Assembly (NCBI GenBank): GCA_020622165.1
Contig: JACNMN010000003.1
Coordinates: forward strand, 1-64,000
From: Boseongicola sp. H5
GTDB lineage: Bacteria > Pseudomonadota > Alphaproteobacteria > Rhodobacterales > Rhodobacteraceae
Direction: 5' to 3'
Length of the DNA: 64,000 bases
Shown: in pieces, positions 1 to 8,858 of the stretch
Layout of the letters: each line of letters begins with the position of its first letter
How positions within the stretch are numbered: the stretch's first letter is position 1
Notes under the pieces: generated by a model
What the model was told of the DNA's origin: nothing
The model's database searches: none
Seen by the model: only the letters and a program-made list of their open reading frames with translations
Made by a program: the position numbers and the translations under genes

Positions 1-44
1 GCCACAGATCGTAGCGACACGTCCAAACCCACATAGTAATCCAT
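1..44 (-). CDS. IS110-family transposase, 5' end only (runs off the window)
   Basis: The minus strand reads MDYYVGLDVSLRSV from an ATG at position 44. This is the characteristic N-terminus of IS110-family DEDD recombinases, in which the Asp of GLDV is the first catalytic acid. A good Shine-Dalgarno (GAGGAGA) lies just upstream at about 51-57. The rest of the gene lies left of the window, so the catalytic Ser domain and length cannot be checked. The element sits beside mobilization genes, consistent with an IS inserted into the integrated element. The family call rests on 14 residues plus the ribosome binding site. Confidence 0.7.
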   Translation of the reverse strand, partial: MDYYVGLDVSLRSV

Positions 45-362
45 CTCGTTCTCCTCAGGTTGCACAAATCACTGCAACTCTATCGAGAACCCGACCCATC
101 CATCAGGCCAGCCCGATTACCCATGCTTCGTCCGGCATTGTGTGAGTCCAGCAACCAACTGGATTTGCGACTGCAGCGGAAGTCAGCAAATTCGGGCTGC
201 ACCGTAGCGTCGGATGTCGACGGCAATGTCGGCATTTGCCCGTTCAAGCCAGTTTCCCGCAGCACGGCAAGCAACAGTTTCGTCTTGCAGCTTGTTCTTC
301 GCCAGACATCGCTGGCTGATGCGCGAGGCAACCCGGCAACACTGCAAAACCCTCTGCGGCTG
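45..362. other. Non-coding stretch upstream of the IS110 transposase (candidate IS left end / bridge-RNA region)
   Basis: No convincing gene is seen; open frames here look like GC-driven shadows. The minus strand has small inverted repeats, for example TTGCA/TGCAA at about 61-78 and a TCCAG/CTGGA hairpin near 147-163. In IS110-group elements the non-coding left end upstream of the recombinase encodes the bridge RNA, so that RNA would be expected here. The IS boundary cannot be fixed from one end. Confidence 0.35.
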
Positions 363-569
363 TCAGCGTTCCTCTCGCTCCAATCGCCAGCCTACTGGGT
401 TTTCAACCCACCTGTTGATGTCGGATTCCCGCCATCCTGCACCGTGGATGCTGATCCTGAGCTGGGCGGGGAAGGTGCCTTCGGCAATCTTGCGATAGAT
501 TGTGGACCGGGACAGGCCGGTTCGGTCGAGGACGGTGGTCAGGCGGATGATACGGTCTGGGTCGGACAT
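363..569 (-). CDS. AlpA/MerR-like DNA-binding protein (prophage/ICE-type excision regulator)
   Basis: A 68-residue protein of the AlpA family: a short winged helix-turn-helix with the hallmark sequence TGLSRSTIYRKIAEGTFPAQ, followed by WRESDINRWVE. Such proteins act in the cytoplasm as activators of integrase/excision genes or as excisionase-like factors of integrated elements. The start at 569 was chosen because AGGAGG lies about 10 bases upstream; a longer frame to 647 lacks such a site. It lies downstream of and co-directional with traA, about 120 bases away, so it may be co-transcribed. Its DNA target is unknown. Confidence 0.8.
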   Translation of the reverse strand: MSDPDRIIRLTTVLDRTGLSRSTIYRKIAEGTFPAQLRISIHGAGWRESDINRWVENPVGWRLEREER

Positions 570-689
570 GGGTTTATTGCCTCCTGCTGGATGTTCTTGA
601 TCCAGACAGAACGCCGCGAGCTGTTGGCGCAAGACAGTCCGGCCCATCGTCGCAGCAGGGCGTGGAATGGGCGGCAGATCGGACGGGTG

Positions 690-3671
690 TCAGAGCCTGA
701 GTCCGCGTCCCCGGGTGATGTCGATGCCGTGACAATAAGCCAACTCCGCACCGAGTCGACGGCACGAGTCCATTCGAATACCCAGTTCGGCCTTGCGGTT
801 GGCAAGGACGGATTCTAGTTGCGGATCGCGTTGGAGGCTTTTCGCCATCTCGCCCATCTCCGCTCGCGTGGCCTCGTAAGCAGTCATTTTGCCCGCCCGG
901 TATTGGGACAAGCTGGTCCGATCAAGGTGCTGCCAGCGCTCCACGAACTGCGCGGCCCGACGCTCTGGAGAGGTGCGCAACTGCGTCTCAAGTTGAAGCG
1001 CCCGGATAGCGCGGTTGACCTGGCCTGATCCGGCCTCGCGGGCAAGGGACGGGTCCTTGGCATAGGCTGCTTCGGCATCGCGCCAGCCATGGGGCCGGAC
1101 CTCTTCGAAGGACGCGCGAGACTCGGCGAGGTCGCGCAACTGGTCAGGCGTGCCCGTACCGCCCCGCTTCTGGGCCTTGAAGACGCCGTCCACTGCAAGG
1201 GCATGGCGTTTGAGGGCTTCGGTGCGGGCTTTTCGCATTGCCGCTTCCGGGTCATACGCCACGGCTTTTTGCAGCGCATCCGCGCTGGGACGGATATCCT
1301 TCCTTGCCTCTTCCCTTCCCGGCCTCTGCGCGACATCCGAGCCAAGCGCGCCGTCTCTGGCAGGGCGCGACCCATCAATCCTATCGCGGAGTCTCTCCGG
1401 CACGATCTTGCGCAGGACCTCGATGACACGCTCCCGGAATGCAATTCCACGCCGCTCGGCAAAGTCCTGCGCCGGATCGGTCTCGGCGTAGTCGAGCGCC
1501 ATATCCTTGGACCGGTCGCGGGACAGGGTGTGGATCAGTTGATCCTGCGAGGCGAAGTCGTCGCGACCGTAATGCAGGTTCAGTCCGTCCCGATGCCGCG
1601 ACAGGGCGACATAGCTGCCATGGGCGTCCAGGCCCGGTGTCGCGAGAACATGGGTTCGGTCCACCGTCATGCCCTGGGCCTTGTGGATGGTCGCGGCATA
1701 GCCGTGGTCGAGGCGGTCGTAGTCCTTGAGGTCGAAGGCGATGGAGCGCCCATCATCGGTATGAACGGACAGGGACTGTGTGCTGGCCTCATGGATGGTC
1801 CCGAGCGTGCCGTTCTTTACGCCAAGGCCGCGGTCGTTCTGCAGGAACATCACCCGATCGCCGCTGGCAAAGCAACGGTCACCGCGCTCGACCGTCAAGG
1901 AGACGTCCTCGCCCAGATCGCCCGCCGCGCGTTTCCGCTCCCGCGCCAAATCATTTAAGGCGTAAACCTCAACGTTGGTGTGGGTCAGGATGATCCGGCT
2001 CTGATCGGGTGCGGCCTGACGGTCGCGGTCCCAGTGATCGATCAGGTCGGCGCGCGCCTGCTCCCGCGTCGCCGCTGCATGCACCATGCCATGGCTGTCA
2101 TAAGCTTCGATCGCCGCCCCGGACCGGCCAGTCGCCAGATCGCCAGTAGCTTCCCGTTGCCAGTCCGCGCGCTGGCGATGCACCTCTTCAATCAGGGCGC
2201 CACCGTGACGTTCATGAAGCGACCGGAAGGCTGCGCCCGCCTCGATGGATTGCAGCTGTTGCGGATCGCCTACTAGAACTACTTTGGCTCCAGCATCTGC
2301 CGCATGTGACAGCACGCGTTCCAGCTGCCGCGTGCCGACCATGCCGGCCTCATCGATCACCAGCACATCGCGCGCGTTGAGGTGATCGCGGTCGTTCGCC
2401 CAACCATGTTCCAGGCTGGCGATGGTGCGCGACGCGATGCCCGATCCGCTCTGGAGACCGTCCGCCGCGATGCCGGACAGGGCAACGCCGCGCACCCGAT
2501 ACCCCGCCGCCTCCCAGGCCTCCCGCGCCACGCCCAGCATCGCGCTCTTCCCTGTCCCGGCATGGCCGACGACAACGCCGAGATCGCGCCCATCGGTAAT
2601 CTGCGTCAGAGCGTCAGCCTGCTCGCGCGATAGAACCAGACCGCGCGCTTCCGCACGCGCCAAGGCTGCTTTGCGATCCGCATCCCGCACGTCATGACGT
2701 TGCTTCTCGGCCAAGACTTTGGCGGCGCGATGCAGACGCTGTTCGGCCTCGATCATCGCGCGGGTGGTGAAACGGTCCTCGCCGCGCCTGTCCTGGCCAA
2801 GCCCAACCAGATCGGGCGCGCTTCGGATTGCGTTGTTCACCGCGTTGAACTGATCGATCCCATCGCTGTGCCGATGTGCGAAGCGTGCCATGTCGCGCTG
2901 CGTGAAGGTCGATTGCTGATGGGTAATCGCGTCCAATGCAAGCGAAGGTTCCGCGATGATCGTCGCTCCGTTGTCGCGTGCGATCTCGCGGTGCAGTTCG
3001 GCCCGGTCGGCAGGGCTCCCTTCGCCCGCGATACGCTGCGCGGGCGCGCCGATCTGGCTTTGCGGCTCCAGTGCGATGCCTTGGTCTTCCAGACTCCTGT
3101 GATCGATGCGTGCGTCGATGTCGAGTTCAGTCAGGCGCTCGTTGGCAAGCGTCGCCCAGCGTTCCCTCCAACGCTCGACCATCCCGGTGCTGTTCCAGTC
3201 GCGCACCTTTTTGCCAAACCCATCTTCATCGACGGACCGCATCGTCAGCATGACGTGGGCATGGGGTTTGGGCAGTCCATCCGCATCCCTGTCCCAATGC
3301 ACATTGAGATCGGCGATCATGCCTTGATCCACAAACTCCGACTGCACGAAGTCGCGGGCGAGCGCGATACCCTCCGCCTCACTCATCTCGCGCGGAATGG
3401 CGAACTCCACTTCCCGGGCCAGCTGCGCATCGCGCCTCGCCTCGACCGCTTCGACCGCGTTCCAGAGCTGTTCGCGGTCAGACCATGCTCCGGGCGCGTT
3501 CTCCGGCAGCAGCACCCCGGAATGCACGACACCGCGCTTGGCCGTGAAGTCATGGGGACGGTCCAGCCGCTCGTCGCGCAACCGCGATGCTGCGCGGTAG
3601 GCAGCGGACGCCACCGCGCTGGAACCAGCTGCGCGCCCGATGACTTTCACGTGGAGATGATAGATTGCCAT
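690..3671 (-). CDS. traA: Ti-type conjugative relaxase-helicase TraA (MobA/MobL family)
   Basis: This 993-residue protein combines an N-terminal MobA/MobL (MOBQ) relaxase with a C-terminal RecD/TraI-like helicase. The relaxase starts MAIYHLHVKVIGR, has Tyr25 in the AAYRAASRL segment as candidate nicking residue, and the metal-binding histidines H137 and H139 in PKPHAHVML. The helicase shows Walker A GHAGTGKS near residue 370, Walker B VLVIDEAGM, and the C-terminal motif YAATIHKAQGMTVDRTH with YVALSRHRDG. Family role: nick oriT, stay covalently on the 5' end and unwind the transferred strand. It is divergent from traC/traD with a candidate oriT between. Length is close to usual TraA (about 1000-1100). 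No coupling protein is seen nearby. Confidence 0.93.
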   Translation of the reverse strand: MAIYHLHVKVIGRAAGSSAVASAAYRAASRLRDERLDRPHDFTAKRGVVHSGVLLPENAPGAWSDREQLWNAVEAVEARRDAQLAREVEFAIPREMSEAEGIALARDFVQSEFVDQGMIADLNVHWDRDADGLPKPHAHVMLTMRSVDEDGFGKKVRDWNSTGMVERWRERWATLANERLTELDIDARIDHRSLEDQGIALEPQSQIGAPAQRIAGEGSPADRAELHREIARDNGATIIAEPSLALDAITHQQSTFTQRDMARFAHRHSDGIDQFNAVNNAIRSAPDLVGLGQDRRGEDRFTTRAMIEAEQRLHRAAKVLAEKQRHDVRDADRKAALARAEARGLVLSREQADALTQITDGRDLGVVVGHAGTGKSAMLGVAREAWEAAGYRVRGVALSGIAADGLQSGSGIASRTIASLEHGWANDRDHLNARDVLVIDEAGMVGTRQLERVLSHAADAGAKVVLVGDPQQLQSIEAGAAFRSLHERHGGALIEEVHRQRADWQREATGDLATGRSGAAIEAYDSHGMVHAAATREQARADLIDHWDRDRQAAPDQSRIILTHTNVEVYALNDLARERKRAAGDLGEDVSLTVERGDRCFASGDRVMFLQNDRGLGVKNGTLGTIHEASTQSLSVHTDDGRSIAFDLKDYDRLDHGYAATIHKAQGMTVDRTHVLATPGLDAHGSYVALSRHRDGLNLHYGRDDFASQDQLIHTLSRDRSKDMALDYAETDPAQDFAERRGIAFRERVIEVLRKIVPERLRDRIDGSRPARDGALGSDVAQRPGREEARKDIRPSADALQKAVAYDPEAAMRKARTEALKRHALAVDGVFKAQKRGGTGTPDQLRDLAESRASFEEVRPHGWRDAEAAYAKDPSLAREAGSGQVNRAIRALQLETQLRTSPERRAAQFVERWQHLDRTSLSQYRAGKMTAYEATRAEMGEMAKSLQRDPQLESVLANRKAELGIRMDSCRRLGAELAYCHGIDITRGRGLRL

Positions 3672-3701
3672 GATGGCGCAATCATCTACACAAGAACGCC
3701 C

Positions 3702-3732
3702 ACGTCGGAACGACGTATAAGCGCGCCCTCCC
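3702..3732. other. Candidate oriT (inverted repeat plus nic region)
   Basis: A perfect inverted repeat ACGTCG-GAA-CGACGT (3702-3716) is followed directly by TATAAGCGCGCCCTCCC. The latter closely resembles the nic region of RSF1010- and Ti-type oriTs (consensus around TAAGTGCGCCCT). Position supports this: in Ti-type systems oriT lies between the divergent traA and traC genes, exactly the arrangement here. The exact nicked bond is not determined. Confidence 0.7.
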
Positions 3733-3843
3733 TCAGTAAAATCTCGGGATGGACCGGCGCGTCCCCAGCCGTCCTGGCGACTCTGCTGCCTTCTGCAAGG
3801 TGCCCGGCTATCCTCTCTGCATCAAAACGTTATGGAGAATGCA

Positions 3844-4170
3844 ATGCGCAAACCACGGGATTACGACGCGGAATTGAAGGCGCTGGAGCTGAAGACGAAA
3901 GAGCTGAAAACCCGCAAGGTACAACAACTCGGCGCGCTGGTCGTCGCCACTGGAGCCGATGCATTCAGTGCAGAGGAACTCGCCGGTGCGTTGATCGTGC
4001 TGGCCGAGACAACGGATACTGCAAAAAGGGAGGCTTGGTCAAAACGCGGTGCCGCGTTCTTTCAAGGCCGGTCGCGGAAACCTGCAAAAGCGACTGACCG
4101 CGACGCGAAAAGCGCTGCGGCGCTCTCTGGCGGTGCGCCATCGGCAACAGGCCGCCCGGGCGCGGCATGA
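3844..4170 (+). CDS. traC: Conjugal transfer protein TraC-like
   Basis: A 108-residue basic protein with a charged helical N-terminus (AELKALELKTKELKTRK), then QQLGALVVATGADAFSAEELAGALIVLAE, the core of small TraC-type proteins encoded divergently from Ti-type traA. These are thought to help the relaxase at oriT. The start at 3844 is preferred over ATG 3832 because GGAG at 3834-3837 has good spacing to it. The C-terminal third (after about residue 75) is low-complexity and Lys/Ala-rich. The stop is one base before the traD start, so the two are translationally linked. Confidence 0.75.
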   Translation: MRKPRDYDAELKALELKTKELKTRKVQQLGALVVATGADAFSAEELAGALIVLAETTDTAKREAWSKRGAAFFQGRSRKPAKATDRDAKSAAALSGGAPSATGRPGAA

Positions 4171-4171
4171 C

Positions 4172-4417
4172 ATGCGCAGCTGGCAGGTCGAACGCCGCAA
4201 ACGCACCCGGCATCTGATCGAATTGGGTGGACTCGTCGTCAAAGCAGGGATTGTGGAGATCACCGGCGATGACCGCGCTCTGATCTACGGCGCGTTGCTC
4301 TGGATGGCAGAAAAGCTCAAGGGCGAACAAGGCGATCATGCACGAGTAGTTTGGGCCGAGAAGGGGAAAGGGGCGTTCGAAGACGCTCAGAAAAGAGATG
4401 GGCCCTTGGGCCGGTAG
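4172..4417 (+). CDS. traD: Conjugal transfer protein TraD-like (small Ti-type TraD)
   Basis: An 81-residue protein beginning MRSWQVERRKRTRHLIELGGLVVKAGI, followed by DDRALIYGALLWMAEKL. This is the small Ti-type TraD, not the F-type coupling ATPase. The same frame is open upstream to 4049, inside traC, but the family N-terminus and the 1-base gap to the traC stop favour the start at 4172. It probably acts with TraC at the relaxosome. In Ti plasmids traG (coupling protein) comes next; here the next gene is the oppositely oriented integrase, so traG is missing. Confidence 0.8.
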   Translation: MRSWQVERRKRTRHLIELGGLVVKAGIVEITGDDRALIYGALLWMAEKLKGEQGDHARVVWAEKGKGAFEDAQKRDGPLGR

Positions 4418-4446
4418 TGGTCCAGAAGTCAGCGGCCAGCGACATG

Positions 4447-5604
4447 TTAGGGGCATTGCCCCGTGCAAATCTTTGCCCACCTCTCCATCAATGGCCGCCT
4501 CTGATCCAGGAAGTCGGTCTTGCGATAAGTCCGCACGACCTTGCTGTCTGAGACATGTGCCAGCACCATCTCGGCGACCTCATGTGGCGCGTCCGTCTGG
4601 TCTGCGAGCCAAGTGCGCAGGCTTGTTCTGAAGCCATGCGGGCGGGCCTCAAGCTCCCTGCGTTCCATCAGCCGCGCCATCGTCGCATCGCTGATGACCC
4701 CCTTGCGGACAGAGGGAAACAGATACCCGTCGCGCTCGTAGGGACGGGCAAGCTCGATAACACGTTGTGCCTCTTCGCTGATGGGGACGCGGAAGTCCTC
4801 CGCAGCGCCGAGACGTGCCTTCATATTGTTCGCGGGCACGGTCCAAATATTGCCGTCGATTTCTTCCAGCCGCGCAAACCGCACAGGCCGCGAGCGAAGC
4901 CCTGTAAGGATGAGCAGTCGCAGCGCGAGATGTGTGATCGTTGGCTCCCCGATGGAGGCGTAGAACGCCGGGACATCCTCCCACGGCATACTCGGGATCG
5001 ACGTGACCTGGTGCCGCTGCCGCCCCAAGAGCTGCTTCGCCTTGGCAACCGCCTGCAAGTCGACATCGAGGCCCAGAGCAGCTGCGTGATCCAGAACGAT
5101 CTTGAGGCGATTGGCGGCCTTCTTGGCAGTTGCAGCCTTGGCATGCCAGATCGGGGCCAAGGCGTCCCGGACATCGCTTTGGGTGATCTCGGTGACGGGC
5201 ATGCGTCCAAGTTTGGGCAACACGTGACGTTCCAACGGGCTATACCATCGTCCCGCAGTCCCGTCCCCCTTAAGGTCGGCCTTGCGGCTCTCGAAGGCGT
5301 CCAACGCGACATCCCTTAAGAGGTGGCGGTTGCGCATGGCGTCTTGGCGTTGCCTGCGCCGATGCTCAATGGGGTCCTTGCCTTTTGCGACCATAGTTCG
5401 ATACTCGGAGGCGACGTCCCGAGCATCCTTCAGGGAGAGAGCCTTCAGGCCGCCGAGACCCATCTCTCGGCGTCGCCCGTAAAGGGTATAGCGGAAGACC
5501 CATTGACCGCCGCCATCCTTGCGCTTGATCAGGCGCAGCCCATCGCCATCCTCATGCTTGCCGGGTGGCGCGGATTTGATGAAAAGGGCTGTTAGGTTCC
5601 TCAC
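4447..5604 (-). CDS. P4-type tyrosine integrase
   Basis: A 385-residue site-specific recombinase. The N-terminal DUF4102-like domain (about residues 1-85) is followed by a SAM-like core-binding domain and a catalytic domain with TGLRS (R237), HGFR (H323, R326), LAHVSDSK (H350) and nucleophile Tyr360 in VVRTYRKTD, so all key residues except the weakly conserved Lys are visible. GTG at 5604 is preferred because GGGGGA sits 7 bases upstream; an in-frame GTG at 5631 adds nine residues but has no clear ribosome binding site. It probably integrated the element carrying traA/C/D. No tRNA gene is adjacent, so the target differs from the usual P4-type tRNA site or has been lost. Confidence 0.93.
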   Translation of the reverse strand: MRNLTALFIKSAPPGKHEDGDGLRLIKRKDGGGQWVFRYTLYGRRREMGLGGLKALSLKDARDVASEYRTMVAKGKDPIEHRRRQRQDAMRNRHLLRDVALDAFESRKADLKGDGTAGRWYSPLERHVLPKLGRMPVTEITQSDVRDALAPIWHAKAATAKKAANRLKIVLDHAAALGLDVDLQAVAKAKQLLGRQRHQVTSIPSMPWEDVPAFYASIGEPTITHLALRLLILTGLRSRPVRFARLEEIDGNIWTVPANNMKARLGAAEDFRVPISEEAQRVIELARPYERDGYLFPSVRKGVISDATMARLMERRELEARPHGFRTSLRTWLADQTDAPHEVAEMVLAHVSDSKVVRTYRKTDFLDQRRPLMERWAKICTGQCP

Positions 5605-5605
5605 A

Positions 5606-5630
5606 AAAATATCCCCCAAATTATCCCCCA
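5606..5630 (-). repeat. Tandem GGGGGATA(A/T)TTT repeat at the integrase start
   Basis: On the minus strand, two copies of GGGGGATA followed by T-rich bases occur about 13 bases apart just before the GTG at 5604. The proximal copy is the likely Shine-Dalgarno. The duplication could be an autoregulatory operator or part of the attachment/arm-site region; this is inferred from position only. Confidence 0.4.
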
Positions 5631-5631
5631 C

Positions 5632-6020
5632 AAGCTGCCGGATTTACTAGGATGGCGCAACATCTCTTGGGAGTGTCGTTCCAGGAAAACACATTCATTC
5701 CAAGCGTCTAAGATACTATATGGGGTCTTCTGAGACTGCAATGCCATGCCGCCCCCGGGCACCACGTTTCCTGCCATCGAAACCACGATGTCTCAACAAG
5801 CACCGCTTCCTCCGGGTCTGACCTGCCTTTGACCAGCGTTTCGGGCCGCGCAATGGCAGTTCGTCTCCGCCCCTTGTCATCGGGCGGGGATGTCCACAAT
5901 GTGCGACGGCGGGGATACGCATGGGCGGATGCCGCGCCGGAACGTGGAGGGGAGACGCCAGATGATCGGAAATAAGCGATTTTCGCAGGCTGTGCCCGGA
6001 AAACCGGCGGGCCGCCTGTC
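5632..6020. other. Intergenic region between integrase and soeA; no gene recognised
   Basis: About 390 bases. The right boundary of the integrated element should lie here, since the integrase is the last element gene, but the matching repeat at the left end is outside the window. No tRNA-like sequence is visible. Promoters for the leftward integrase and for soeA are expected; no convincing -35/-10 pair stands out. Confidence 0.4.
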
Positions 6021-8858
6021 GTGAGCGCGAAGCAACCCTTTCTGGAGACCTCCCCCCGGGTTTCGGACGAGGTTCGCAAGACCACCTGCTACATGTGCGC
6101 CTGCCGCTGCGGCATCGATGTGCATCTGCGCGCGGATGCCGACGGTGTTCCCCGGATCCGCTATATCGAAGGCAACCGCGATCATCCGGTGAACCGGGGC
6201 GTGCTGTGCGCGAAAGGCTCCGCCGGGATCATGCAGCATTACGCTCCCGCACGGCTGAAGGCACCGCTCAAGCGCGTGGGGCCGCGCGGCTCGGGCCGGT
6301 TCGAGGAGATCGGCTGGGAGGAGGCGATGGAGATCGCCGTCTCATGGCTGAAACCGATCCGCGAGAAGGACCCGAAGAAACTGGCCTTATTCACCGGCCG
6401 TGACCAGAGCCAGAGCTTCACCGGCTGGTGGGCGCAGCAATACGGAACGCCGAATTATGCTGCCCATGGCGGGTTCTGTTCGGTCAACATGGCGGCGGCC
6501 GGTATCTACACGATGGGCGGCGCGTTCTGGGAGTTCGGCTCCCCGGATTGGGACCGCACGAGGATGTTCATGATCTTCGGTGTCGCCGAGGATCACGACA
6601 GCAACCCGATCAAGATGGGTCTGGGAAAGCTGAAGGCGCGCGGGGCCAAGGTGGTTGCCGTCAACCCGGTGCGCTCGGGGTACAATGCGATTGCCGATGA
6701 ATGGGTGGGGATCACGCCGGGTACGGACGGGTTGTTCATTCTTGCGCTGATCCACGAGCTGTTGCGGTCGGGTCATGTCGATCTCGACTACCTGCTGCGC
6801 TACACGAACGCGCCGCATCTGGTGGTGCAGAACGATGGCGGGCCCGATCACGGACTGATCGCGCGAAACGAAGCCGGGGAACCGCTGGTCTGGGACCGGG
6901 AGGAGCATCGCGCGCGCGGCTGGACGGAGATCTCGACCAAAGCCGCGCTGCACGGTGAGGTGACGCTGCCCGACGGGCGAAGTGCGGTCCCGTCCTTCGA
7001 CCTGCTGGCCCGGCGGTATCTGGGGGCGGAATATGCGCCCGAGGCGGTGGCCGAGCGGACGGGTGTGCCAGCGGAAACCATCCGCCGGTTGGCCGCAGAA
7101 CTGGCGCGCACCGCCTTCGACGAGGCGATCACGCTCGATCAGCCCTGGACCGATATGCGCGGCGAGCGTCATGCCACGATGATCGGCCGGCCGGTCAGCT
7201 TTCATGCGATGCGGGGCATCTCGGCCCATTCCAACGGGTTTCAGACGGCACGCGCGCTGCACCTGCTGCAAATCCTGCTGGGCGCGGTCGAATGCCCGGG
7301 CGGGTTCCGCTTCAAGCCGCCTTACCCCAAGCCCGTTCTGGCCCACCCCACGCCGCATAGCGAAGCCCATCCGAACGCGCCGCTGGCGGGCCCGCATCTG
7401 GGCTATCCAAGGGGGCCGGAGGATTTGCGCCTGGACAAGGACGGTCATCCCGAACGGATCGACAAGGCCTTCACATGGGAGGCGCCGCTGTCGGTTCACG
7501 GGCTGATGCATATGGTGATCTCGAACGCGGTCGCGGGCGACCCCTACGAGATCGACACGCTCTTTCTCTACATGGCGAACATGGCATGGAATTCGTCGAT
7601 GAATACCCGCGGCGTGATGGACATGCTGGAGGCCACAAACGCCGATGGCAGCTACAGGATTCCGCATATCATCTATTCCGATGCCTATTCGTCGGAAATG
7701 GTGGCCTATGCCGATCTGATCCTGCCGGACACGACCTATCTGGAGCGGCATGACTGCATCTCCTTGCTGGATCGCCCGATCTGCGAACCCGACGCGGTGG
7801 CCGACGCGATCCGCTGGCCGGTGGTGGAGCCGGACCGGGAGGTGCGAGGCTTTCAATCGGTATTGATCGATCTGGGCGCGCGGCTTGGCCTGCCGGGCTT
7901 CGTCACCGAGGCGGGCGATGCGGTTTACAGGGATTACGCGGATTACATCGTCAATCACCAGCGCAAGCCCGGTGTCGGGCCGCTGGCGGGCTGGCGGGGG
8001 GAGGGGGAGGATATCGGGCGCGGTCGGCCGAACCCCGATCAGCTGGACCGCTACATCGAGAATGGCGGCTTCTGGCAAAGCGATATTCCGGCCAACGCGC
8101 AGTTCTACAAAATGGCCAATCAGGCCTATCAGGATTGGGCCGTCGGGATGGGGTTTTACGATGCGCCGCAGCCCTATACCTTCGACATTTATGTCGAAAC
8201 CCTGCGCAAGTTCCAGTTGGCCGCCGAAGGCCATGGCGAGCGGCAGCCTCCGGAGCATCTGCGCGCGCAGGTGGCCCTGGCCTTCGATCCGCTTCCCGTC
8301 TGGTACCCGCCATTCGAGGGCGAGGCCGTGACCGGGGATTTCCCGCTTCACGCAATCACGCAGCGCCCGGCGGCGATGTACCATTCCTGGGGGTCCCAGA
8401 ATGCCTGGCTGCGGCAGATCCACGGGCAAAACCCGCTTTATGTGCCCGGGGAGGTGATGGAGAGCGCGGGCCTCACCGATGGCGGATGGGCCTGGGTGAT
8501 CTCGCATCACGGCAAGATCAAGGTGCCGGTGCGCCGGACCGATGCGGCCAATGGCAAGACGCTCTGGACCTGGAATGCCATCGGCAAGCGCAAGGGCGCC
8601 TGGGCGCTGTCGCCGGGCGCGCCCGAGGCGACGAAGGGGTTCTTGCTTAACCACCTCATCTCCGAGCTTCTTCCGCCCAAGGGCGACGGGCTGCGATGGG
8701 CCAATTCCGACCCGGTGACGGGGCAGGCGGCGTGGTACGATTTGCGGGTGCGGATCGAACCGGCCGAGGATGGCCCGCTCGACCCGCTGATGGACGCGCA
8801 GGACAGCCCCGTGGGGCGCGGCACCGGAGATGTGACCTACGGGGAGGAGTGGACATGA
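6021..8858 (+). CDS. soeA: Molybdopterin oxidoreductase, probable sulfite dehydrogenase (quinone) catalytic subunit SoeA
   Basis: A 945-residue DMSO-reductase-superfamily catalytic subunit. C23, C26, C30 and C63 bind a [4Fe-4S] cluster; the molybdopterin domains follow and a molydop-binding C-terminal domain starts near residue 760. There is no twin-arginine signal, so the enzyme should face the cytoplasm, as SoeABC does and PsrA/PhsA do not. It is followed by a four-cluster ferredoxin-like subunit and a DmsC-type anchor in the soeABC order. Proposed reaction: sulfite to sulfate with electrons to quinone. The GTG start has no strong ribosome binding site, but no alternative precedes the cysteine motif. 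Other cytoplasmic DMSO-reductase-like oxidoreductases remain possible. Confidence 0.75.
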   Translation: MSAKQPFLETSPRVSDEVRKTTCYMCACRCGIDVHLRADADGVPRIRYIEGNRDHPVNRGVLCAKGSAGIMQHYAPARLKAPLKRVGPRGSGRFEEIGWEEAMEIAVSWLKPIREKDPKKLALFTGRDQSQSFTGWWAQQYGTPNYAAHGGFCSVNMAAAGIYTMGGAFWEFGSPDWDRTRMFMIFGVAEDHDSNPIKMGLGKLKARGAKVVAVNPVRSGYNAIADEWVGITPGTDGLFILALIHELLRSGHVDLDYLLRYTNAPHLVVQNDGGPDHGLIARNEAGEPLVWDREEHRARGWTEISTKAALHGEVTLPDGRSAVPSFDLLARRYLGAEYAPEAVAERTGVPAETIRRLAAELARTAFDEAITLDQPWTDMRGERHATMIGRPVSFHAMRGISAHSNGFQTARALHLLQILLGAVECPGGFRFKPPYPKPVLAHPTPHSEAHPNAPLAGPHLGYPRGPEDLRLDKDGHPERIDKAFTWEAPLSVHGLMHMVISNAVAGDPYEIDTLFLYMANMAWNSSMNTRGVMDMLEATNADGSYRIPHIIYSDAYSSEMVAYADLILPDTTYLERHDCISLLDRPICEPDAVADAIRWPVVEPDREVRGFQSVLIDLGARLGLPGFVTEAGDAVYRDYADYIVNHQRKPGVGPLAGWRGEGEDIGRGRPNPDQLDRYIENGGFWQSDIPANAQFYKMANQAYQDWAVGMGFYDAPQPYTFDIYVETLRKFQLAAEGHGERQPPEHLRAQVALAFDPLPVWYPPFEGEAVTGDFPLHAITQRPAAMYHSWGSQNAWLRQIHGQNPLYVPGEVMESAGLTDGGWAWVISHHGKIKVPVRRTDAANGKTLWTWNAIGKRKGAWALSPGAPEATKGFLLNHLISELLPPKGDGLRWANSDPVTGQAAWYDLRVRIEPAEDGPLDPLMDAQDSPVGRGTGDVTYGEEWT

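Noticed and set aside
5632-6020. tRNA or attachment-site remnant next to the integrase
   Set aside because: No T-arm or acceptor-like sequence could be recognised and the left boundary is outside the window, so no att repeat can be paired.
5708-6085. 125-codon minus-strand frame between integrase and soeA
   Set aside because: No ribosome site, arginine/proline-rich, overlaps the soeA start; not supported as a gene.
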